Shown here: positions 54,576-62,292 of the stretch, piece by piece
Numbering within the stretch: position 1 is the stretch's first letter
Layout of the letters: each line of letters opens with the position of its first letter
Source of the DNA: PALSA-612 sp035652235
Lineage (GTDB): Bacteria > Actinomycetota > Thermoleophilia > Gaiellales > Gaiellaceae
Assembly: GCA_035652235.1 (NCBI GenBank)
Contig: DASREE010000032.1
Coordinates: 1-64,000 of the forward strand
Reading direction: 5' to 3'
DNA length: 64,000 nucleotides
The notes under the pieces: generated by a model
What the model saw: only the letters and a program-made list of their open reading frames with translations
The model's database searches: none
What the model was told of the DNA's origin: nothing
Position numbers and translations under genes: made by a program

Positions 54576-55768
54576 GTCCGGTAGTCCGCGTTGATGCGGA
54601 CGTAGTCGTAGGACAGGTCGCTGGTCAGGTACGTCGCCGCGCCCTTGCCGAGCCCGAGGTCGAGCCGGATCTCGCAGGTGGCTCCCGACACGTCGGGCTC
54701 GACGCCGAGCGGGGTCCCGCGCTCGAGCACGACGGCGCCGTTGTAGCTCAGCGTGACCCGGTCGAGGTCGACGTCCACGTAGCCGCCGTTGTACGGGGCC
54801 GAGCCGGCGGCCATGAGCACGCGGCCCCAGTTGGCGTCGTGCCCGAACAGGGCCGTCTTGACGAGCGCGGAGGTCGCGATCCGCTGCGCGACCGCCTTCG
54901 CCTGGGCGTCGTCGGCGGCGCCGGTGACGGCGATCTCGGCGAGCACGGTCACGCCCTCGCCGTCGGCGACGATCTGGCCGGCGAGGTTGGAGCAGACGCG
55001 GCGCAGGCAGCCGGCGAAGTCGAGGTCGGTCGCCGGCGTGCGCTCGACCTCGGCCGCCCCGTTCGCGAGCAGGACGACGGCGTCGTTGGTCGAGCAGTCG
55101 CCGTCCACCGAGATGGCGTTGAAGCTCTCCTCGACTGCGGGCCGGAGGAACTCGATCGCCTCGCCCGGCCGCAGCGGGTAGTCGGTCGTCACGACGGCGA
55201 GCATGGTGGCGAGGTTCGGGTGGATCATCCCCGAGCCCTTGGCCATGCCGCCGACGGCGAAGCCGGCGCCGTCCGCGCGAGCCTCCTTCGGCTTCGTGTC
55301 CGTGGTCATGATCGCCTCCGCGGCGTGGCGGCCGCCCTCCTCCGACAGCGCCTCGACCGCCCGCTCGATCGCCGGCAGCAGCTTCCCCATCGGCAGCGGC
55401 ACGCCGATCACGCCGGTCGAGAGCACGAGCACCTCCTCGCTGGCGCAGCCGAGCAGGCGCGCCGCCTCGGCTGCGGTCGCGAGCGCGTCCACCTTGCCGC
55501 GCTCGCCGGTGGCGGCGTTGGCGACGCCGGAGTTGATCACGACCGCCCGTGGCTCGGCCAGCGCGAGGTGCTCGCGGTCGACGAGCAGGCATGCGGCCTG
55601 GACGCGGTTACGGGTGAGCATGGCCGTGCCCACGGACGGCCTCGTCGAGGCGACGACGGCGAGGTCGCGGCGCGCGCGGCGGATGCCCGCGTGCACGCCG
55701 GCGGCGACGAACCCCTTCGGCGCGGTGACACCGGCCGTCGCGCGGGCACCCCCCGTGGCGGCCGTCAT
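54572..55768 (-). CDS. argJ: Glutamate N-acetyltransferase/amino-acid acetyltransferase ArgJ
   Basis: Recycles the acetyl group between ornithine and glutamate. The 398-residue precursor has GFVAAGVHAGIRRARRDLAVVAS and the autocleavage site GMAKGSGMIHPNLATMLAVVTTD, where the Thr of NLATML becomes the nucleophile. CSTNDAVVLLANG and the C-terminal DLSYDYVRINADYRT complete the family pattern. The ATG overlaps the argC stop. Confidence 0.96.
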   Translation of the reverse strand: MTAATGGARATAGVTAPKGFVAAGVHAGIRRARRDLAVVASTRPSVGTAMLTRNRVQAACLLVDREHLALAEPRAVVINSGVANAATGERGKVDALATAAEAARLLGCASEEVLVLSTGVIGVPLPMGKLLPAIERAVEALSEEGGRHAAEAIMTTDTKPKEARADGAGFAVGGMAKGSGMIHPNLATMLAVVTTDYPLRPGEAIEFLRPAVEESFNAISVDGDCSTNDAVVLLANGAAEVERTPATDLDFAGCLRRVCSNLAGQIVADGEGVTVLAEIAVTGAADDAQAKAVAQRIATSALVKTALFGHDANWGRVLMAAGSAPYNGGYVDVDLDRVTLSYNGAVVLERGTPLGVEPDVSGATCEIRLDLGLGKGAATYLTSDLSYDYVRINADYRT

Positions 55769-56745
55769 ACGAGCACCCCCTGCAGGCGCAGGCCGAGCGT
55801 CTCGTCGAGCCCGAGCACGAGGTTCGCGTTCTGCACCGCCTGCCCTGCGGCTCCCTTGCCGAGGTTGTCGATCGCGCACACGACGACGGCGCGGCCGGTG
55901 GCGCGGTCCTCGAACAGCGAGATCTCGGCCGCGTCCGTGCCCTGCACGCGCGAGAGCTCCGGCATCGCCCCCTCCGCGAGGAGGCGCACCGCGGGCTTGC
56001 CGGCGTACGCCGCCTCGAGGCGCTCGCGCAGGTCGCCGGCCGTCGGCGTCGCGTAGCAGGTCGCGAGCAGGCCCCGGCGCAGGGGGAGGAGGTGGGGCAC
56101 GAAGCAGACGGGGAAGCCGAGCGCCTGCGCGATCTCCGGGGCGTGCTGGTGCTCGCCGACGCGATAGGCCGAGACGTTCTCGAGGACGAACCCGGCGTGC
56201 GAGCTCGGCTTGGGCGAGCGCCCGGCGCCGGACACGCCCGACTTCGCATCGACGACCACGCTCGCCGCATCGACGGCGTCCGCGAGCGGCGCGAGCGCGA
56301 GCAGCGCCGCGGTCGCGTAGCAGCCGGGGTTGGCGACGAGACGGCCGGAGGGCGGCTCCAGCTCGGGGACGGCGTAGCTCCAGCCTGCGAGCAGGTCGGG
56401 TCGGGGGTGTACGAATCCGTACCACTGCTCGTACAGGGCCGGGTCGGGCAGGCGGTGGGCGCCCGAGAGGTCGACCACGACCGTGTCCGCGGGTGGCTCG
56501 AGCGACGCGGACTCCTCGTGCCCGAGGCAGCTGAAGACGAGCTCGGCGCCGTGCGCCAGCGCCTCCTCGTTCGTGACGAAGCGGGGCAGCGACCCGTTCA
56601 GGCGAACGTCGAGGCTCGAGGCCGGCTCACCGGCCAGCGAGTCCGAGCCGACGGCGACGAGCTCGAGCTCCGGGTGGCGGAGCACGCGGTCGAGCGTCTC
56701 CTGCCCCGCGTAGCCGGACGCGCCGAGAACGGCTGTCGAGATCAC
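55765..56745 (-). CDS. argC: N-acetyl-gamma-glutamyl-phosphate reductase
   Basis: The 326-residue NADPH-dependent reductase has AVLGASGYAGQETLDRVLRHPELELVAVGS, VDLSGAHRLPD, the catalytic cysteine in VANPGCYATAALLALAPL, and KSGVSGAGRSPKPSSHAGFVLENVSAYRVGEHQHAPEI. The GTG is six bases after CATAAT, so the first arg gene is likely leaderless. It heads the leftward argCJBDRGH operon and is divergent from carA. Confidence 0.95.
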   Translation of the reverse strand: MISTAVLGASGYAGQETLDRVLRHPELELVAVGSDSLAGEPASSLDVRLNGSLPRFVTNEEALAHGAELVFSCLGHEESASLEPPADTVVVDLSGAHRLPDPALYEQWYGFVHPRPDLLAGWSYAVPELEPPSGRLVANPGCYATAALLALAPLADAVDAASVVVDAKSGVSGAGRSPKPSSHAGFVLENVSAYRVGEHQHAPEIAQALGFPVCFVPHLLPLRRGLLATCYATPTAGDLRERLEAAYAGKPAVRLLAEGAMPELSRVQGTDAAEISLFEDRATGRAVVVCAIDNLGKGAAGQAVQNANLVLGLDETLGLRLQGVLV

Positions 56746-56749
56746 CCGC

Positions 56750-56777
56750 GTATTATGCCAGCAATGAGGTATTATGC
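56750..56777. promoter_or_regulatory. AT-rich divergent arg/car promoter with repeated GTATTATGC (candidate ARG box)
   Basis: GTATTATGC occurs at 56750-56758 and again at 56769-56777. Each copy contains a -10 element: CATAAT for argC on the minus strand (56757-56752) and TATTAT for carA on the plus strand (56770-56775). On the minus strand the repeats read TTGCATAATAC and TGGCATAATAC, resembling ArgR half-sites, and this is a striking AT-rich island. ArgR, encoded in the operon, is the likely ligand and would occlude both promoters. Confidence 0.6.
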
Positions 56778-56784
56778 AATCCCT

Positions 56785-57825
56785 ATGCGACAGGGCCTGC
56801 TCGTGCTCGAGGACGGCACCGTCTTCTGCGGCGCCAGCGTCGGCGCCGCCGGCGTCGCCTCGGGCGAGGCGTGCTTCACGACGGCGATGGCCGGCTACGA
56901 GGAGGCGGTCACCGATCCGAGCTACGTGGCGCAGGTGCTGTGCTTCTCGTATCCCTTGGTCGGCAACTACGGCGTGGACGAGTCGCGGATGGAGTCGGAG
57001 CGCGTGCAGTGCGAGGGCGTCGTCGGGCGCGAGCTGCGGCCGGCGTTCGCCTCCTGGCTCGCGGAGCGGGGGGTGGTGGCTCTGAGCGGCGTCGACACGC
57101 GCTCGCTCGTCCGCCGCATCCGCGAGGGAGGCGTCCTGCGCTGCGCGCTCGGGGAGGCGCCGGCGGCGGAGCTCCTCGCGCGGGCGCGCGCCGAGCCGCC
57201 GATCGACGGGCGGCCGCTCGACCGGCGCGTCGGCACGGCCGAGCCGTACACGATCGGCAGCGGGCCGCGCGTGACCCTCCTCGACCTCGGCTGCAAGCGC
57301 TCGATTCCGCGCCGCCTCGCTGCCTGCGGCCTCGAGGTGCGCGTCGTGCCGGGCAGCGTGGGCGCCGACGCGGTGCTCGAGACCAAGCCGCGGGCCGTGC
57401 TCGTCGGCAACGGCCCCGGCGACCCCGCGGTGCTGGACGGGCCGATCGAGCTGGTGCGGAGCCTGCTCGGCCGGGTGCCGCTGTTCGGGATCTGCCTCGG
57501 CCACCAGCTGCTCGGCCTCGCGCTCGGCCTGGACACGTTCAAGCTCCCCTTCGGGCACCGCGGCGCCAACCATCCCGTGCGCGACCTGCGCACCGGCCGC
57601 GTGCTCGTCACCGTGCAGAACCACGGCTTCGCCGTCGCCGCCACCGACGCCGACCTCGTCACGCACGTCTCGCTCAACGACGGCACCGTCGAGGGGCTCG
57701 CCGGCGAGGACTTCGCCAGCGTCCAGTTCCACCCGGAGGCTGCTCCCGGCCCGCTCGACGCGCTGCCCTTCTTCGACCGCATCGCCGACACGTGCCGAAG
57801 CGCACCGATCTTCGCTCTGTCCTGA
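56785..57825 (+). CDS. carA: Carbamoyl-phosphate synthase small subunit
   Basis: The glutaminase subunit (346 residues) has an N-terminal CPSase domain (LVLEDGTVFCGASVGAAGVASGEACFTTAMAGYEEAVTDPSYVAQVL) and a class I amidotransferase domain. The nucleophile lies in LFGICLGHQLLG and the His/Glu in QFHPEAAPGP. The ATG at 56785 is nine bases after TATTAT; an upstream in-frame ATG at 56764 would precede the transcript start. It overlaps carB by 34 bases. Confidence 0.95.
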   Translation: MRQGLLVLEDGTVFCGASVGAAGVASGEACFTTAMAGYEEAVTDPSYVAQVLCFSYPLVGNYGVDESRMESERVQCEGVVGRELRPAFASWLAERGVVALSGVDTRSLVRRIREGGVLRCALGEAPAAELLARARAEPPIDGRPLDRRVGTAEPYTIGSGPRVTLLDLGCKRSIPRRLAACGLEVRVVPGSVGADAVLETKPRAVLVGNGPGDPAVLDGPIELVRSLLGRVPLFGICLGHQLLGLALGLDTFKLPFGHRGANHPVRDLRTGRVLVTVQNHGFAVAATDADLVTHVSLNDGTVEGLAGEDFASVQFHPEAAPGPLDALPFFDRIADTCRSAPIFALS

Positions 57826-60518
57826 TCGTCGGCTCCGGGCCGATCCGGATCGGGCAGGGCTGCGAGTTCGACTACTCGGGCGCGCAGGCCTGCCGCGTGC
57901 TGCGGCGGGAGGGCTACCGCGTCGTCCTCGTCAACTCGAACCCGGCGACGATCATGACCGACCCGGAATGGGCCGATGCGACCTACCTCGAGCCGCTCGA
58001 CGCCGGCACGGTCGCCGAGATCCTCGAGCGCGAGCGACCGGACGTGCTGCTGCCCACGCTGGGCGGGCAGACGGCGCTGAACGTCGCGGTCGAGCTGCAC
58101 GACTCGGGCGCTCTCGAGCAGTTCGGCGTCGAGCTGATCGGCGCCGACGTCGACGCCATCCGCCGCGCCGAGGACCGCCTCGCCTTCCGCGAGGCGATGC
58201 GGGCCGCCGGGCTCCCGGTGCCGGAGAGCATCGTCGTCTCGTCCGCCGCCGAGCTGGACGGCTTCCCCGTGCCGGCCATCGTCCGGCCGGCGTTCACGCT
58301 CGGAGGGAGCGGCGGCGGGCTCGCGTCGACGCCCGACGAGCTCGTCGCGCGAGTCGAGCGCGGGCTGGCGGCGAGCCCGGTCTCGCAGGTGCTGGTGGAG
58401 CGGTCGCTTGCGGGCTGGCAGGAGTTCGAGCTCGAAGTCATGTCCGACGCGAGCGGCAACTGCGTCGTCGTCTGCTCGATCGAGAACATCGACCCGATGG
58501 GCGTGCACACGGGCGACTCGTGGACGGTCGCGCCGCAGCAGACGCTGCCGGACGGGGACTACCAGCGGCTGCGCGAGGCCGCCTTCGCCTGCGCACGCGC
58601 GGTGGGAGTCGCGACCGGCGGCGCGAACGTCCAGTTCGCGTTCGACCCGGCGACGCGGGAGTTCGTGCTCATCGAGATGAACCCGCGCGTCTCGCGCTCC
58701 TCGGCGCTCGCCTCGAAGGCCACCGGCTTCCCGATCGCCAAGCTGGCCGCGCTGCTCGCGGTCGGCTACACGCTCGACGAGCTGCCCAACGACATCACGG
58801 GGAAGACGACGGCCGCCTTCGAGCCGGCGCTCGACTACGTCGCCGTCAAGGCGCCCCGCTTCGACTTCGACAAGTTCCCCGGCGCGCCGCGCGCGCTCGG
58901 CTCCGAGATGCGCTCGACCGGCGAGGCGCTCGGTCTCGGCCGCACCTTCCCGGAGGCGTTCCTGAAGGCGCTCGAGGGGCGGGAGGCGGAGGGCGCGGGC
59001 GAGCTCCCGGACCTCCCCGGCGCCCACCCCTACTTCCTCCGCGAGCTCGAGTCGATCCGCGAGGCCATGGCGCGCGTCGCCTCGACCGGCGAGGTCGAGG
59101 CGGCGAAGCGTTTCGGCCTGCCCGACTCGTGGATCGCCCAGGCGCTCGGCGTGACTGAGGACGAGGTGCGCGCCCGGCGGGCGCTTCCCGGGCGGCTCGC
59201 GGTCGACTCGTGCGCGGCCGAGTTCGAGGCGGAGACGCCCTACTACTACCTGTCCTACGAGCCCGCGGACGTCCCGGCCGTGCCCAGGGCGGCTGCGCCC
59301 AGGGGTGTGACCCGTGGGCGCGGCTCGCGCGGACGCGGCGCGATCGTCATCGTCGGGTCGGGGCCGAACCGGATCGGGCAGGGGATCGAGTTCGACTACT
59401 GCTGCGTGCACGCCGCGCACGCGTTCCGCAAGCTCGGCTACGAGGCGGTGCTCGTCAACTCCAACCCGGAGACCGTCTCCACGGACTACGACACCTCCGA
59501 CCGCCTGTACCTGGAGCCGCTCACGCTCGAGCGCGTGCTCGACGTCTGCCGGCTCGAGCGGCCGGTCGGCGCGGTCGTCACGCTCGGCGGGCAGACGCCG
59601 CTCTCGCTCGCGCACGGGCTCGGTGCGGCCGGCGTGCCGCTGCTCGGCGACCCGTTGCATGCGATCGTCACCGCCGAGGACCGGGGCGCGTTCGCGCGCC
59701 TGCTCGACGAGCTGGGTCTGGCCGCTCACCGCTGGGGCACGGCCGACACGCGCGAGGAGGCGCTGGCCGTGGCGGAACGCGTCGGCTACCCCGTGCTCGT
59801 CCGCCCGCACTTCGTCCTCGGCGGCCGGCGCATGCGCGTCGTCCGTTCGCCCGGCGAGCTCGACCTGCACGAGCCATCGCTCGTCGACCAGTTCCTCGAG
59901 GGTGCGACCGAGCTCGACGTCGACTGCCTGTGCGACGGCGACTCGGCGTGGGTCGCCGGCGTTCTCGAGCACGTCGAGCCGGCGGGGGTGCACTCGGGCG
60001 ACTCGGCCTGCGTCATCCCTGCTCCGTCCGTGACGGACCCGCTGTGGGAGGAGATCCGCTCGATCGCGCAGGCGCTCGCCGGCCGGCTTCGCATCCGCGG
60101 CCTGCTCAACCTCCAGCTCGCGCTCCTCGACGGCCGTCTACACGTGCTCGAGGCGAACCCGCGTGCGGCGAGGACGGTGCCGTTCGTGGCCAAGGCGACC
60201 GGACTCCGCATCGTCGAGCACGCGTGCCGGCTGATGCTCGGCGCGCGCCTCTCCGACCTCGACCTCCCCGAGCGCCCGACGCCTTCCCGCGCATGGGCGA
60301 AGGAGGCGATCTTCCCGGACGACAGGTTTCCCGGGGCGGCGACGCGCGGGCCCGAGATGCGCTCGACCGGCGAGGTGATGGTGTCGGGGGCGACGGTCTC
60401 GGAGGCGTACGCGCGCGCCCTGCGGGCCGCCGGGCGTTCGCGGCGCTTCGGCCGGATCGGCCCGCCGCTCCAGCCCGTCTGGGCCGCGTCTCGCGTCCCG
60501 CCGGTCCGGGCGCACTAG
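57792..60518 (+). CDS. carB: Carbamoyl-phosphate synthase large subunit lacking the MGS allosteric domain
   Basis: Both ATP-grasp synthetase halves are present: VGSGPIRIGQGCEFDYSGAQACRVLRREGYRVVLVNSNPATIMTDPEWADATYLEPL, and a second set from VGSGPNRIGQGIEFDYCCVHAAHAFRKLGYEAVLVNSNPETVSTDYDTSDRLYLEPL. VHTGDSWTVAPQQTL and EMNPRVSRSSALASKATG are also seen. The 908 residues fall short of the usual ~1070. The protein stops about 30 residues after GPEMRSTGEVMVSGATVSEAYARALRAAGR, where the ~140-residue MGS-like regulatory domain should start. The central oligomerisation domain is also shortened. The next gene begins 28 bases later, so no frameshifted remnant exists. Confidence 0.93.
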   Translation: MPKRTDLRSVLIVGSGPIRIGQGCEFDYSGAQACRVLRREGYRVVLVNSNPATIMTDPEWADATYLEPLDAGTVAEILERERPDVLLPTLGGQTALNVAVELHDSGALEQFGVELIGADVDAIRRAEDRLAFREAMRAAGLPVPESIVVSSAAELDGFPVPAIVRPAFTLGGSGGGLASTPDELVARVERGLAASPVSQVLVERSLAGWQEFELEVMSDASGNCVVVCSIENIDPMGVHTGDSWTVAPQQTLPDGDYQRLREAAFACARAVGVATGGANVQFAFDPATREFVLIEMNPRVSRSSALASKATGFPIAKLAALLAVGYTLDELPNDITGKTTAAFEPALDYVAVKAPRFDFDKFPGAPRALGSEMRSTGEALGLGRTFPEAFLKALEGREAEGAGELPDLPGAHPYFLRELESIREAMARVASTGEVEAAKRFGLPDSWIAQALGVTEDEVRARRALPGRLAVDSCAAEFEAETPYYYLSYEPADVPAVPRAAAPRGVTRGRGSRGRGAIVIVGSGPNRIGQGIEFDYCCVHAAHAFRKLGYEAVLVNSNPETVSTDYDTSDRLYLEPLTLERVLDVCRLERPVGAVVTLGGQTPLSLAHGLGAAGVPLLGDPLHAIVTAEDRGAFARLLDELGLAAHRWGTADTREEALAVAERVGYPVLVRPHFVLGGRRMRVVRSPGELDLHEPSLVDQFLEGATELDVDCLCDGDSAWVAGVLEHVEPAGVHSGDSACVIPAPSVTDPLWEEIRSIAQALAGRLRIRGLLNLQLALLDGRLHVLEANPRAARTVPFVAKATGLRIVEHACRLMLGARLSDLDLPERPTPSRAWAKEAIFPDDRFPGAATRGPEMRSTGEVMVSGATVSEAYARALRAAGRSRRFGRIGPPLQPVWAASRVPPVRAH

Positions 60519-60537
60519 TGCCCTGTCCGGGCACTAG
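60515..60537 (+). terminator. 9-bp perfect hairpin between carB and hyuA
   Basis: CTAGTGCCC-TGTCC-GGGCACTAG includes the carB stop codon in its left arm and the first bases of the hyuA -10 (TAGAGT) in its right arm. It may stop carB transcription or act as an operator for hyuA. Confidence 0.5.
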
Positions 60538-60540
60538 AGT
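60535..60540 (+). promoter_or_regulatory. -10 element of hyuA
   Basis: TAGAGT is six bases upstream of the GTG at 60547, giving hyuAB its own leaderless promoter apart from carAB. Confidence 0.5.
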
Positions 60541-60546
60541 CGCCTC

Positions 60547-62292
60547 GTGGCCATCCTCGGCATCGACGTCGGCGGCACCTTCACCGACGCCGTCCTGCTC
60601 GAGGGCGGCGAGCTGCGGACGGCGAAGGTGCCGACGACGACCGCCCAGGAGGAGGCGGTCATCGCCGCGGCCGCGGCGGTCGGCGCGCACGGCCCGGCGC
60701 TCGAGCGCTTCTCGCACGGCACGACGATCGCGACGAACGCGCTCCTCGAGCGAAAGGGTGCTCGGACCGCGTTCGTCGCCACGGAGGGCTTCGAGCACCT
60801 GCTCCACCTCCGGCGCCAGAACCGTGCCCACCTGTACCGCCTGTGCGCCGCGCATCCGGAGCCGCTCGTGCCGCTCGAGCGCTGCCACGGCGTGCGCGAG
60901 CGCATCGGCCCCGACGGCGTGCTCGTGCCCCTCGATCTGGCCACGCTGCCGGCGGTGGACGCGGAGGCGGTCGCCGTCTGCCTGCTCTTCTCGTTCCGCG
61001 ATCCGAGCCACGAGCGGGCGGTGGCCGAGGAGCTCCGCCGGCGCCTGCCGGGCGCGCACGTCGTCGCCTCGCACGAGGTCTGCCCGGAGTTCCGCGAGTA
61101 CGAGCGCGCCTCGACGACGGCCGCCGACGCCTACCTCGGGCCCGTCTGCGCGCGCTACTTCCGGGCGCTCGGCGGGCGCTGCCTTGAGTCGGGCCTGCCG
61201 GAGCCGCTGGTGATGCGCTCCTCGGGCGGCGTGGCGACGATCGGCGAGGCGGCCCGCCACGCGGCGCTCGTGCTCGTCTCGGGTCCGGCGGGTGGCGTCG
61301 TCGGCGCGGCGCGGATCGCCCGGCTCGCGGGCGTCTCGAACGTCATCTCCTTCGACATGGGCGGCACGTCGACCGACGTCTGCCTGATCGCGGACGGCCA
61401 AGCGGAGCGGACGGTCGAGCGGACGGTCGGCGGTCTGCCGATCCGGCTGCCGATGGTCGACATCCACACCGTCGGGGCGGGCGGCGGCTCGCTCGTGTGG
61501 CGCGACGCGGGGGGTGCCCTCAGGGTCGGCCCGCAGAGCGCCGGCGCGCTGCCCGGCCCCGCCTGCTACGGGCGCGGCGGCCGCCGGCCGACGGTCACGG
61601 ACGCGAACCTGCTCCTCGGCCGGCTGCCGGAGCGGCTGGCCGGCGGGCTGGAGCTCGACCGGGCGGCTGCTGCGCGTGCGCTCGACGGCTTCGACCCGGC
61701 GCACGTGATCGAGGTCGTCAACGCCGAGATGCTGCGGGCGCTCAGGGTTGTCTCGGTCGAGCGCGGCCACGACCCGCGCGAGTTCGCGCTCGTCGCCTTC
61801 GGGGGCGCCGGCCCGCTGCACGCGTGCGCGCTCGCCGACGAGCTCGGGGTGGAGACGGTGCTCGTCCCCGCCGCGGCGGGTGTCCTCTCGGCGCTCGGCC
61901 TGGTCGCGAGCGACGAGCGGCGCGACCACGTGCGCTCCTACGTCTGCCTGCTCGAGGAGGCCGGCGAGCTGCCGGCCTCGGGCGAGGCCGACCTGCGCTA
62001 CCGCGGGCAGTCGTTCGAGCTGTCGGTGCCGCTCGGGCCCGCGCTCGCCGAGCGGTTCCACCGCGCCCACGAGGAGCGCTACGGCACCTGCGACCCGGAG
62101 CGGCCGATCGAGCTCGTCGCCGTCCGCACCGCCGACGTGCGCCCGGGGCCGGAGCTCACGCTGCCGGCGGCGGAGGCCCTGCGCGTCGAGGGCCCGGCGC
62201 TGCTCGAGCTCGAGGGCGCGACGTGCTGGATTCCGCGGGGGTGGGTGGGGGTGAGGGACGGTGACAGCACGCTCGTGCTGACGCGATCGTGA
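60547..62292 (+). CDS. hyuA: Hydantoinase/5-oxoprolinase subunit A
   Basis: The 581-residue ASKHA-fold subunit starts AILGIDVGGTFTDAVLLEGGEL, then FSHGTTIATNALLERKGARTAFVATEGFEHLLHL, EVCPEFREYERASTTAADAYLGPV, NVISFDMGGTSTDVCLIADGQ and VSVERGHDPREFALVAFGGAGPLHACALADELG. Relatives hydrolyse hydantoins, 5-oxoproline or N-methylhydantoin, or carboxylate ketones, with ATP, so the substrate is open. It is shorter than many HyuA proteins (about 680), with a reduced C-terminal part. The stop overlaps hyuB (GTGA). Confidence 0.92.
   Translation: MAILGIDVGGTFTDAVLLEGGELRTAKVPTTTAQEEAVIAAAAAVGAHGPALERFSHGTTIATNALLERKGARTAFVATEGFEHLLHLRRQNRAHLYRLCAAHPEPLVPLERCHGVRERIGPDGVLVPLDLATLPAVDAEAVAVCLLFSFRDPSHERAVAEELRRRLPGAHVVASHEVCPEFREYERASTTAADAYLGPVCARYFRALGGRCLESGLPEPLVMRSSGGVATIGEAARHAALVLVSGPAGGVVGAARIARLAGVSNVISFDMGGTSTDVCLIADGQAERTVERTVGGLPIRLPMVDIHTVGAGGGSLVWRDAGGALRVGPQSAGALPGPACYGRGGRRPTVTDANLLLGRLPERLAGGLELDRAAAARALDGFDPAHVIEVVNAEMLRALRVVSVERGHDPREFALVAFGGAGPLHACALADELGVETVLVPAAAGVLSALGLVASDERRDHVRSYVCLLEEAGELPASGEADLRYRGQSFELSVPLGPALAERFHRAHEERYGTCDPERPIELVAVRTADVRPGPELTLPAAEALRVEGPALLELEGATCWIPRGWVGVRDGDSTLVLTRS

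Noticed and set aside
60519..60546. A frameshifted MGS domain following carB
   Set aside because: Only 28 bases separate carB from hyuA, far too few to encode the missing domain in any frame.
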